A program made the translations under genes and the position numbers. A DNA stretch of 33,235 bases from Firmicutes bacterium CAG:822 (lineage in GTDB: Bacteria; Bacillota_I; Bacilli_A; RF39; UBA660): contig HF990862.1 in assembly GCA_000432855.1 (NCBI GenBank), positions 1-33,235 on the forward strand, given 5' to 3'. Positions within the stretch are counted from its first letter, which is position 1. Every line of letters starts with the position of its first letter. The notes beneath the pieces are model-generated. The model did no database searches. It had not been told where the DNA came from and worked only from the letters and a program-made list of their open reading frames with translations. Of this stretch, positions 1 to 5,822 are shown piece by piece.

Positions 1-141
1 ATATTCATTTGGAATATTTTGAATATTAAACCCATTATTGTTCATATTAGTTTTGTCATCATGTTTTTTTACTTTATGACCACATTTAAGACAAATATCT
101 GCTCCTTCATTTATTTTCTCTCCACAATTTGAACAATACAT
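1..141 (-). CDS. Zinc-ribbon domain protein, partial (C-terminus outside window)
   Basis: Only the first 47 codons are inside the window. The protein begins MYCSNCGEKINEG and shows two CxxC knuckles (CSNC at 3-6 and CLKC at about 17-20), the classic N-terminal zinc ribbon of many small Bacillota membrane or regulatory proteins. After the ribbon the sequence becomes polar and Asn-rich (KKHDDKTNMNNN), which usually links the ribbon to a later membrane or extracellular part; that part is not visible. The start is supported by a strong SD (GAAAGGAGTG) just upstream and a TGA-TATAAT extended -10 near 160-169 on the minus strand. It is divergent from the XRE gene at 246. Function unknown. Confidence 0.75.
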   Translation of the reverse strand, partial: MYCSNCGEKINEGADICLKCGHKVKKHDDKTNMNNNGFNIQNIPNEY

Positions 142-186
142 AACTCACACTCCTTTCAAATTTATTATATCACAAAATGTGGCTAT

Positions 187-236
187 CAGCCTATATATAA
201 ATTTTACTTTTTGGGAGAAAATATATAAATAGGCTG
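187..236. promoter_or_regulatory. Inverted repeat in the divergent zinc-ribbon/XRE promoter region
   Basis: An exact 8-bp inverted repeat (CAGCCTAT at 187-194, ATAGGCTG at 229-236) brackets an AT-rich 34-bp spacer between the two divergent genes. The right arm abuts the SD of the XRE gene. Possible operator for the XRE protein or an RNA hairpin; function is inferred only from position. Confidence 0.35.
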
Positions 237-245
237 GTGATTTAC

Positions 246-488
246 ATGAAAGAAAAAGCTTATATACATGATGATGAATATTATTATTCTATTATTCGTA
301 AAAATGTTAAAAAGTTTAGATTAAAAAAAGGGTTAACCCAACAAGAACTTGCGGATATGACGGAAATGTCCCGTGAGTATATATGCGATATCGAAAACGA
401 AAGCAGAAATAAACATTTAACAATTGCTGTTTTAGGAAGAATCGCAGAATCACTTCAAATAGATATTACAGATTTTTTTAAACAATGA
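246..488 (+). CDS. Small XRE-family HTH transcriptional regulator
   Basis: An 80-residue single-domain protein. A Cro/C1-type helix-turn-helix spans about residues 15-72: KKFRLKKGLTQQELADM is helix 1-2, MSREYICDIENESRN is the recognition helix and following turn, and IAESLQIDITDFF closes the fold. I chose the ATG at 246 rather than the in-frame GTG at 237 because the GTG is part of the SD (GGTGAT, 5 nt before the ATG). Such one-domain regulators commonly repress their own promoter; the inverted repeat at 187-236 could be the site. It is followed by a hairpin terminator and is therefore monocistronic. Target genes are unknown. Confidence 0.85.
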   Translation: MKEKAYIHDDEYYYSIIRKNVKKFRLKKGLTQQELADMTEMSREYICDIENESRNKHLTIAVLGRIAESLQIDITDFFKQ

Positions 489-499
489 AATTAAAAAGA

Positions 500-534
500 A
501 AAAACTGTCATGAAAATTATTCGTGACAGTTTTT
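500..534. terminator. Bidirectional intrinsic terminator
   Basis: 11-bp stem AAAAACTGTCA (500-510) pairing with TGACAGTTTTT (524-534), with A and T runs on both sides. It ends the XRE transcript and can also stop minus-strand transcription coming from tRNA-Glu. Confidence 0.8.
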
Positions 535-570
535 ATCAATAACTTAAAAATATTTAAGTAAAATACATAT

Positions 571-645
571 TGGTAGCCTGTACGAGAATTGAACTCGTGA
601 CTCCACCTTGAGAGGGTGGCATCTTAACCACTTGACCAACAGGCC
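571..645 (-). tRNA. tRNA-Glu, anticodon CTC
   Basis: 75-nt cloverleaf with encoded CCA (571-573 on the plus strand reads TGG). Acceptor arm GGCCTGT pairs with ACAGGCT (G1-U72 wobble). The anticodon stem CCACC/GGTGG encloses the loop CTCTCAA, giving anticodon CTC, which reads the GAG codon. The T arm contains GTTCAATTC. CTC is the less common Glu anticodon in AT-rich genomes and usually accompanies a TTC tRNA elsewhere. Confidence 0.93.
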
Positions 646-729
646 ATATAAGTAGACATTTTGCAATGCCTATTTAATATTAACATAAAATATTTATTTT
701 TTCAATAGTGTTAGTGACTATTTACCTAA

Positions 730-1287
730 TTATAGCAAGTTACAAAGATTAAGGTAAACTTCGTTAGTTAAAATACAATCGTTCAAAGCACGGTGAAGAT
801 TTCTTGTGTTTAAATTAAAATATTCAATTAAATCATCTAATCTATGGTGAGCTAGAGTTGGAAGTATTTTTCTTGAAAGCCTTAATGTGTCTATATAATC
901 ATTTGTTAAAGCTTCGCCAAGGTTTTCTTCCATACTATCATATAAGAAATTAATATCAAAATTTACATTATGACCAATAATGATGTCGTTTTCTATAAAG
1001 CTACTAAATGAAATTAGAACATCTATTAAATCTTCACCTTCATTTAAAATCATTTCATTAGTGATGCCGGTCAGATTGGTGGTGAATGGTCCTATTTCTT
1101 GATTTACTTTGATAAGTTTGGAAAAGGTATCTACTATTTGTTTATTTTTTACTTTGATTGCACTAATTTCTAAGATTTCACCTGATGCGGAATCTAAGCT
1201 AGTTGTTTCAATATCAATAACTGTATAATCACTTATATTTTTAATTAAGCTTTTTCCTTTATGTATTCTTTGATTATAATATGCCAT
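730..1287 (-). CDS. DEDDh 3'-5' exonuclease, DnaQ/PolC-exo type
   Basis: 185 residues, essentially one RNase T/DnaQ exonuclease domain. Visible catalytic motifs are ExoI DIETTSLD (D25, E27), ExoII GHNVNFDINFL (Asp in NFD) and ExoIII HRALNDC (His and Asp five residues apart, the DEDDh signature). The segment TTNLTGITNEMI and the closing HRALNDCILTNEVY layout resemble the exonuclease insert of Gram-positive PolC and stand-alone epsilon-like proteins. Expected activity is two-metal removal of 3' nucleotides from DNA or RNA, for proofreading, repair or RNA trimming. Its stop lies beside tRNA-Glu and it is probably co-transcribed with the upstream YjbR-type gene (24-nt gap). Confidence 0.88.
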   Translation of the reverse strand: MAYYNQRIHKGKSLIKNISDYTVIDIETTSLDSASGEILEISAIKVKNKQIVDTFSKLIKVNQEIGPFTTNLTGITNEMILNEGEDLIDVLISFSSFIENDIIIGHNVNFDINFLYDSMEENLGEALTNDYIDTLRLSRKILPTLAHHRLDDLIEYFNLNTRNLHRALNDCILTNEVYLNLCNLL

Positions 1288-1311
1288 ACTGCTTCTTTTC
1301 TATTTTTATAG

Positions 1312-2310
1312 TTACTTATTTAATTCTTTACTTAATTTACTGGGAATCCTTCTAGCGCTTCTGACAGAATTTAAGCCATATTCTTTTAATTTGGTAAATT
1401 GATATTCTTTTGGGTCATATTTTTTTATTAATTCTAAATTCATTATTGGATTTTTCGGTTCATCATATAAATCAAGTTCTATTACTTTACATTTATATAA
1501 AATAGCAGAATATGGGGCGCCTAAATATATATAAACAGTGTCACCTAGTTTTATGTTTTTAGGCTGTTTCCATGAAAATACAGGTAAGCTTTCGATATAG
1601 GTAATGACATCAAAATATTTAGGGTTGGCGGGAATTATCCATTCATCTTTTATATCAGATAGTTCATAACTAATATCTACTAACTTCATTATTTCTTCAT
1701 CAGTTAATGTACCATCTAAAATAATACTTACCCATGATTTTTTATTCATATGGTATGCGGGATAAATACCTTTTCTTTTTAAGTAATTTATATCATCTAA
1801 TTTAAGATTTAATATTTCTATTTCACCACTTTGAGATGGAATAATTTTACTTTTATCGATATTCATAATAATGGCAAACCATTTTTCGCTTTTTTGGTTT
1901 CTAAAAACACCGAAAGTGGGATTTTTCTCCCATAGAAATTCTGGAGTTACTTTATATTTGTTTATGATTAATTCAGCTAATTTATTTGTCTTTTTAAATA
2001 TAAAGTATTTTTTATCAAAGCAGTTATTTCTTATATCTTTTAAAATGTTTTGATATTCTTCTTTGATGGTTAAAGCAAAACTTCCAGTGATGTTTTCTAC
2101 TCTAAAGTTCGTGTATTCACTTTCAGCATCTAAATCAAAAACCTTACCTTCTACTTTGCCATCTTTATTGATAATAATGTTTGCTCTGAAAGTATCATCC
2201 ATGAATTTTTTAGAATATTTATAAGCATCTTTTTCTTTAATAAAACCATATTTAATTAATTTGTTTTCATTTAATATATATGTTTTAAATATTTCTTCTT
2301 CTATTTTCAT
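1312..2310 (-). CDS. MmcQ/YjbR-family protein with C-terminal EVE/PUA-like domain
   Basis: 332 residues with three visible parts. Residues 1-100 are a YjbR-associated N-terminal region. Residues about 105-220 look like the MmcQ/YjbR (CyaY-like fold) domain, with motifs ELIINKYKVTPEFLWEKNP, WFAIIMNI and YHMNKKSWVSIILDG. Residues about 225-330 begin WIIPANPKYFDV and include GDTVYIYLGAP, typical of an EVE/PUA-like fold that may bind modified bases. MmcQ/YjbR proteins are called DNA-binding, but their role is unsettled. It precedes the exonuclease gene, so nucleic-acid work is plausible. A TATAAT -10 lies about 20 bp before the start. Confidence 0.8.
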   Translation of the reverse strand: MKIEEEIFKTYILNENKLIKYGFIKEKDAYKYSKKFMDDTFRANIIINKDGKVEGKVFDLDAESEYTNFRVENITGSFALTIKEEYQNILKDIRNNCFDKKYFIFKKTNKLAELIINKYKVTPEFLWEKNPTFGVFRNQKSEKWFAIIMNIDKSKIIPSQSGEIEILNLKLDDINYLKRKGIYPAYHMNKKSWVSIILDGTLTDEEIMKLVDISYELSDIKDEWIIPANPKYFDVITYIESLPVFSWKQPKNIKLGDTVYIYLGAPYSAILYKCKVIELDLYDEPKNPIMNLELIKKYDPKEYQFTKLKEYGLNSVRSARRIPSKLSKELNK

Positions 2311-2369
2311 AAGGCATCTACTCCATAGAGATTATATCACGTATAATATTGATTAGTAAATTGATGAAA

Positions 2370-2397
2370 TTGCAGATCATCTTTTTACAAGTATAAT
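2370..2397 (+). promoter_or_regulatory. Orphan sigma-A-like promoter
   Basis: TTGCAG (2370-2375), 16-bp spacer, TATAAT (2392-2397). No convincing ORF with an SD follows before the toxin promoter at 2554, so it may drive a small RNA or be fortuitous in AT-rich DNA. Confidence 0.35.
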
Positions 2398-2553
2398 AAA
2401 GTTGCTCTTGTTGGGTAAATTATACGATTGATTTTAATTTTCAATATTTTACTAAAAGGTCGTACAAACTTTTCGTATTTGATAGCCACACATTAATTAA
2501 GTATTTTATAAGCAAATAAACACAAGATTTTATTCTTATTGCCTGTTTTAATA

Positions 2554-2582
2554 TTGTAATTTATATAACTGTTTGTTATAAT
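2554..2582 (+). promoter_or_regulatory. Promoter of the hydrophobic peptide (toxin) gene
   Basis: TTGTAA (2554-2559), 17-bp spacer, TATAAT (2577-2582). The expected start point, about 7 nt past the -10, falls at 2589-2591, immediately at the GGAATATTCAATA segment that is complementary to the 3' end of the same transcript. Confidence 0.7.
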
Positions 2583-2614
2583 TATATCAAGGAATATTCA
2601 ATAGAGTTGGTGCG

Positions 2615-2636
2615 ACCTCTTTTTAAAAAAGGAGGT
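2615..2636 (+). promoter_or_regulatory. SD-sequestering hairpin
   Basis: ACCTCTTTTT (2615-2624) can pair with AAAAAAGGAGGT (2625-2636) apart from one bulged G, burying the very strong SD GGAGGTGGTG of the peptide ORF. This is the usual way type I toxin mRNAs limit translation; the structure here is predicted by eye. Confidence 0.55.
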
Positions 2637-2643
2637 GGTGTTT

Positions 2644-2721
2644 ATGACTAAAAGAGAAAAAGCTCTTTATGCCATAATCTCCCTTCTATTTATTTTAATA
2701 TTTATTATATTATTTAAATAG
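2644..2721 (+). CDS. Small hydrophobic peptide, candidate type I toxin (holin-like)
   Basis: A 25-codon ORF (ATG to TAG) behind a strong SD. The peptide starts MTKREKALYA; residues 8-24 are an unbroken Ile/Leu/Phe stretch long enough to span a membrane, and it ends in Lys. A charged head, a single membrane helix and a basic end are the layout of TxpA/BsrG/Fst and 'putative holin-like' toxins of Bacillota, which damage the membrane when over-produced. Supporting context is a good promoter, the SD hairpin, 5'-3' mRNA complementarity, a structured 3' UTR and an opposing promoter giving an antisense RNA. I cannot assign it to a named family from memory; toxicity is inferred. Confidence 0.7.
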   Translation: MTKREKALYAIISLLFILIFIILFK

Positions 2722-2727
2722 AAAAAG

Positions 2728-2761
2728 GCACCTAACTCATTTGCTTCAATGATTTAGGTGC
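2728..2761. terminator. Hairpin in toxin 3' UTR, terminator for the antisense RNA
   Basis: GCACCTAA (2728-2735) pairs with TTAGGTGC (2754-2761); after one C/T mismatch TCATT (2737-2741) pairs with AATGA (2748-2752). An A run at 2722-2726 makes it a terminator only for minus-strand transcripts. Confidence 0.65.
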
Positions 2762-2778
2762 GGCAATCAAATTGGTCG

Positions 2779-2812
2779 CATTCAACATTGCGGTATTGAA
2801 TGTTCCTTTTTT
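2779..2812 (+). terminator. Terminator of the toxin mRNA
   Basis: CATTCAA (2779-2785) pairs with TTGAATG (2796-2802), followed by TTCCTTTTTTA. Its right arm is also the partner of the mRNA 5' end (2591-2603), so the two structures compete. Confidence 0.55.
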
Positions 2813-2841
2813 ATTTTATGAGATTTCTCTCATCTATATAC

Positions 2842-2870
2842 ATTTTATCATATATTTAACTTTATGGCAA
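2842..2870 (-). promoter_or_regulatory. Promoter of the antisense RNA
   Basis: Read on the minus strand: TTGCCA (2870-2865), 17-bp spacer, TAAAAT (2847-2842). It lies downstream of the ybaK-type stop codon and points only into the toxin 3' UTR, so no protein gene can explain it. Confidence 0.6.
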
Positions 2871-2874
2871 ATAT

Positions 2875-3345
2875 CTATTTTGCATTTTTACATACATCTA
2901 TCCATTTTTTATAGTTAGATGTTTTTTCCAACTCTTCTATGGTTAGTTTTACCGCACTATTGCTTGTGCCGCAGGCAGGATAAATGGTTTTAAACCTTTT
3001 TAATGAAGTATCTAGATAAACTTTTACATCATCATTTATACCAAATGGACAAACACCACCTACTCCGTGACCTATTTTATTTTCAACTTCATTAAAGGGA
3101 ATCATTTTAGCTTTGGTATGAAATTCGGCTTTATATTTTGAATTATCTATTTTTTGATCGCCTGAAGTTACGATTAAAATTGGTTTATCATCTGTAATAA
3201 AACTTAAAGTTTTCGCAATCTCTTCTTCTTTACAGTTTAAAGCGATGGCTGCTTCTTTGACAGTTGCGGATGAAACTGAAAATTCCATTATTTTATCTTC
3301 TAATCCATATTTTTTTAAATGTTCTTTTGCTTTTGTTAATGACAT
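2875..3345 (-). CDS. YbaK/EbsC-family aminoacyl-tRNA deacylase
   Basis: 156 residues, the usual length for a free-standing YbaK/ProX/EbsC trans-editing protein. Visible motifs are VKEAAIALNCKEEEIAKTLSF with the conserved substrate-binding Lys (KTL), the central strand LIVTSGDQKID, and GHGVGGVCPFGI, the signature loop around the active site. These enzymes hydrolyse mischarged tRNA (Cys- or Ala-tRNAPro and relatives) in the cytoplasm; the exact specificity cannot be read from sequence alone. It has its own weak SD (GAGGTAA) and no close operon partner; the antisense RNA promoter lies just after its stop. Confidence 0.9.
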   Translation of the reverse strand: MSLTKAKEHLKKYGLEDKIMEFSVSSATVKEAAIALNCKEEEIAKTLSFITDDKPILIVTSGDQKIDNSKYKAEFHTKAKMIPFNEVENKIGHGVGGVCPFGINDDVKVYLDTSLKRFKTIYPACGTSNSAVKLTIEELEKTSNYKKWIDVCKNAK

Positions 3346-3408
3346 TTATATTACCTCTTTTCTTAATAACATTTTACTATCTTTTTATATGTTAGTCTAG
3401 TTTTATAT

Positions 3409-3627
3409 TTGACAAAACATTACATGATAGAAGGACGGTTTATAAAGTTAATTATTAGTGAAATGGTTTTAATTGTTGGCTTATCGATTTTGATTATTTT
3501 AATTGGTTTTAGCAGAGTTTATTTAGGTTTTCATTATGTTAGTGATGTCTGTGCGGGCTTTGTTATTTCAATTTTCTATTTAGTTTTGTTTGTAAAAGTT
3601 ATTAATAAGTTTAAAAAAAATAATTAA
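3409..3627 (+). pseudogene. PAP2-superfamily phosphatase remnant (5'-truncated)
   Basis: 72 codons matching only the C-terminal part of a membrane PAP2/BacA-like lipid phosphatase. Motif 3, SRVYLGFHYVSDV (SRxxxGxHxxSD), is intact at residues 35-47 and is flanked by membrane helices. The upstream motifs KxxxxxxRP and PSGH, needed for catalysis, are absent, and no in-frame continuation is visible upstream of 3409. The possible TTG start has no SD. Likely a decaying gene; a short membrane peptide cannot be ruled out. Confidence 0.75.
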
Positions 3628-3660
3628 AAAAACCATGTCTTGTTTAAGATTTGGTTTCTT
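3628..3660. terminator. Bidirectional terminator between PAP2 remnant and DUF5661 gene
   Basis: AAACCA...TCTT (3630-3641) pairs with AAGA...TTGGTTT (3646-3657) around a GTTT loop, with A run before and T-rich tail after. The right arm overlaps the end of the convergent gene. Confidence 0.65.
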
Positions 3661-3910
3661 TGTATTTTAAGAAGTCTTCAAAGGCTTTTAGACCATATTC
3701 TTTATTATAATAGTTTGGAAATTCATTTAGGTGCGCTAAAGCGATTTTAGCTGTTATTATTAAATCATTATTAGTAACATTGGTTTTTGGATTGATTAAA
3801 CCGTGTTCTAGTTCAATATTTATACCGTCTAAAAATTCTTCTATAGTATATTTATCAAAGGTTACCCCTAATATATTAGCGGCATATATGGCATCATTTA
3901 TATTAAACAT
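3644..3910 (-). CDS. DUF5661-family small protein
   Basis: 88 residues, helical and acidic. It shows features I associate with DUF5661: LGVTFDKYTIEEFLDGI, a central LEHGLINPKTNVTNND, and TAKIALAHLNEFPNYY. Proteins of this family occur in many bacteria and phages, with no established function; the conserved His/Glu (LEHG, AHLNE) might bind a metal, but that is speculation. The SD is GGTGAT, 5 nt before the ATG. It sits 22 nt after the CHAP gene, so the two could share a transcript. Confidence 0.7.
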   Translation of the reverse strand: MFNINDAIYAANILGVTFDKYTIEEFLDGINIELEHGLINPKTNVTNNDLIITAKIALAHLNEFPNYYNKEYGLKAFEDFLKYKETKS

Positions 3911-3932
3911 ATTATCACCAATATATTATATG

Positions 3933-4919
3933 TTATTTTTTTGATATGTTTTTTGATGTTTCTTTTTTATGATGCTTTTTATGAATGATTATTAATGTAA
4001 TAATAGTTACAAGAATAATTACTACATCGATTATAATAACTATTATCAAATTTGTATAATTGGTTTCTAATTTCTTTCTAGACGTTTTTTCTTTTATATC
4101 TCTAATTACTTTAATTTTATATTCTTTAACTATCCCATCTTCGGCTTTGACCGATAATTTTATTTCATTAACTCCAGCTTTAAGTTCGTATTCGCCATTA
4201 CCCTCAACTGATGCTTTTGAATCTTCTAAGGTAGAGTTAACTTTTATTTTATCAACTTTATTTTTAACATTAATGGTATATTCTAAAGTATCTTTATTAA
4301 ATTCTATTTTCCCTTCGCTTAGTTCAATAGTTTTTAAATTGGCATTGTTTGATTTTGTTTCTATAACTGTTTGAGCAGAGTTTTGTTTACTAGATGAAGT
4401 AGAACTCTTTTTAGGAGCATTACTCAAATAAATGTATCCAGTTATTCCATACCTATCTGGGGAAATGGTATATTCACAGGCAGCTTTGGGAGCATTTTGC
4501 TTGCACACTTTGTCAGTATCTTCGTTCCAACTGCTTGCCATACATTCTTTATAAGTTGGATCGTTTTCATCTATACATGGTCCAGTTGAATCCCATACAT
4601 AAAGGGTATTTCCAGATACTCTTTCAACATAGCCAACATGTCCATATGAAGTCCAGCCACCCCAAACTATAATAGAGTTAGCTTTGGGAGTAGTTCCGAC
4701 ACTATATTCAGCTCTTTTAGCATCATTATACCACTCTTTCGCATTACCCCAGCCTGGTAAAGTTACACCGGCTTTTTCGTAGGCCATTTTCCATGCATAC
4801 CAAGTACAGTTAGTTCCGTAAGGTCCAGATTGTTTATAAGGATTACTTGCGGCATTTACCCCACTAATGCTTAATACATTAATAATAAGCAAAAAAATAA
4901 TTATTTTAATTTTTTTCAT
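3933..4919 (-). CDS. Membrane-anchored CHAP-domain cell-wall hydrolase
   Basis: 328 residues. An N-terminal signal peptide (KKIKIIIFLL core, likely cut after VNAA near residue 24) leads into a CHAP domain with catalytic Cys in GTNCTWYAW (C38) and His in YGHVGYVE (H94). It is interrupted by a Cys-rich insertion (CIDE, KECM, KVCK, ACEY) that may hold disulfides. Residues about 192-275 form a cadherin-like beta-sandwich (NANLKTIELSEG ... EYKIKVIRD). A C-terminal helix at about 290-312 and a basic Lys/His tail anchor it. It probably cuts peptidoglycan peptides or acts as an amidase at the cell surface. SD is GGAGAG. Confidence 0.88.
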   Translation of the reverse strand: MKKIKIIIFLLIINVLSISGVNAASNPYKQSGPYGTNCTWYAWKMAYEKAGVTLPGWGNAKEWYNDAKRAEYSVGTTPKANSIIVWGGWTSYGHVGYVERVSGNTLYVWDSTGPCIDENDPTYKECMASSWNEDTDKVCKQNAPKAACEYTISPDRYGITGYIYLSNAPKKSSTSSSKQNSAQTVIETKSNNANLKTIELSEGKIEFNKDTLEYTINVKNKVDKIKVNSTLEDSKASVEGNGEYELKAGVNEIKLSVKAEDGIVKEYKIKVIRDIKEKTSRKKLETNYTNLIIVIIIDVVIILVTIITLIIIHKKHHKKETSKNISKK

Positions 4920-4995
4920 AATACTCTCTCCACTACATTTAAATTCATTTTCATTATATCATATATTATTCATGTGTTAATATACCATTGATAAT

Positions 4996-5024
4996 TTTAC
5001 AAATAATTTAATTTCATATATAAT
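4996..5024 (+). promoter_or_regulatory. Promoter of the J-domain gene
   Basis: TTTACA (4996-5001), 17-bp spacer, TATAAT (5019-5024), about 25 bp before the start codon at 5049. Confidence 0.65.
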
Positions 5025-5048
5025 TATTCCTTGTGAAGGACTGATATT

Positions 5049-5807
5049 ATGAACAGTGCACTTAATTACTATGAACTTTTAGGAGTTAGTGAGAATGCGA
5101 CTAAAGAGGAGATAAAAAAAGCTTATAAAACTCAGATGAAAAAATGGCATCCTGATATTAATAAATCGAAAGAAGCTCCCGAGATGTCTATTAAATTAAA
5201 TGAAGCAAAAGAAACCCTTCTAGACGATGATAAAAGAAATGCTTATGATTTAAGTTTGAAAAAAGAAGTGAATGATAATTATAATAAATTTAATCGCAGT
5301 CAAAAAAGTAATGAAGATACTTATACTAATTATGATTATACTACTCATACAGTTTATGAAGAAGCTAGGAAGGTTACTAAATGGGAATATTTTAAAGAAT
5401 ATTTAAAATTTAGTAGCGATTCTAAGTTAAGAAAGATTTTGGCAATTATCGGTGTTGGTTTAGAAACTTTCCTTTGTTTTATAATAAAAATGTCATTAAT
5501 TTTCTTTGCAGTTATATCAAATTTTTGCAGTTATTTAATAATGATGACATTTAGTTTATTAGCGCCCGTTTTAGGATTGCTTTTATTAATTGTGATTGGT
5601 ACAATTCTGACCAAAGGTTTCTTTGAAGCTTTTACCGACTCGACAATAATTCAAGGAGCACTTATATTTGGAAGTTTATATGTATTAATGTTGGTACTAC
5701 CTATTTTATCAAGAAAAATTATATCACCAAAAGTATTTGATATTCTGTATAACAAGATTGATATTAATTTGTTTAAAAAATGTGTTGGATATGGAAAAAA
5801 TGCTTAG
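5049..5807 (+). CDS. J-domain (DnaJ-like) integral membrane protein
   Basis: 252 residues. The J domain occupies residues 5-68, with the HPD tripeptide at 34-36 (KKWHPDINKS) and a good helix IV (DDKRNAYD). A polar, Asn/Tyr-rich linker follows, then three or four hydrophobic segments (about 130-160, 163-188, 197-225). It has no zinc fingers or client-binding domain of true DnaJ, so it is a membrane-tethered co-chaperone that presumably recruits DnaK to the membrane; the client is unknown. It is monocistronic between its promoter at 4996 and the shared terminator at 5796. SD is GAAGGAC. Confidence 0.85.
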   Translation: MNSALNYYELLGVSENATKEEIKKAYKTQMKKWHPDINKSKEAPEMSIKLNEAKETLLDDDKRNAYDLSLKKEVNDNYNKFNRSQKSNEDTYTNYDYTTHTVYEEARKVTKWEYFKEYLKFSSDSKLRKILAIIGVGLETFLCFIIKMSLIFFAVISNFCSYLIMMTFSLLAPVLGLLLLIVIGTILTKGFFEAFTDSTIIQGALIFGSLYVLMLVLPILSRKIISPKVFDILYNKIDINLFKKCVGYGKNA

Positions 5808-5822
5808 TTTTAAGCATTTTTT
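5796..5822. terminator. Bidirectional terminator shared by J-domain gene and ackA
   Basis: AAAAATGCTTA pairs with TAAGCATTTTT around a GTTT loop. Both stop codons lie inside the palindrome, so both convergent proteins end Lys-Asn-Ala. Confidence 0.85.

Larger units (their letters stand above)
2722..2835 (-). ncRNA. Candidate antisense antitoxin RNA
   Basis: A minus-strand promoter at 2842-2870 would start an RNA near 2835. On the minus strand the hairpin formed by 2728-2761 is followed by a T run (CCTTTTTC), a proper intrinsic terminator ending near 2722. The resulting RNA of about 110 nt is fully complementary to the 3' UTR and terminator of the toxin mRNA, the arrangement of RatA and SR4/SR5-type antitoxins. 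No ORF is present in it. Confidence 0.6.

Noticed and set aside
178..2490. Inverted TGTGGCTATCA copies as ends of a 2.3-kb mobile element
   Set aside because: No transposase or target duplication lies between them, the enclosed genes and tRNA are ordinary, and an 11-nt match is expected by chance at this scale.
4060..4374. 104-residue Ser/Leu-rich ORF opposite the CHAP gene
   Set aside because: Complement of the cadherin-like domain coding sequence; low complexity, no SD.
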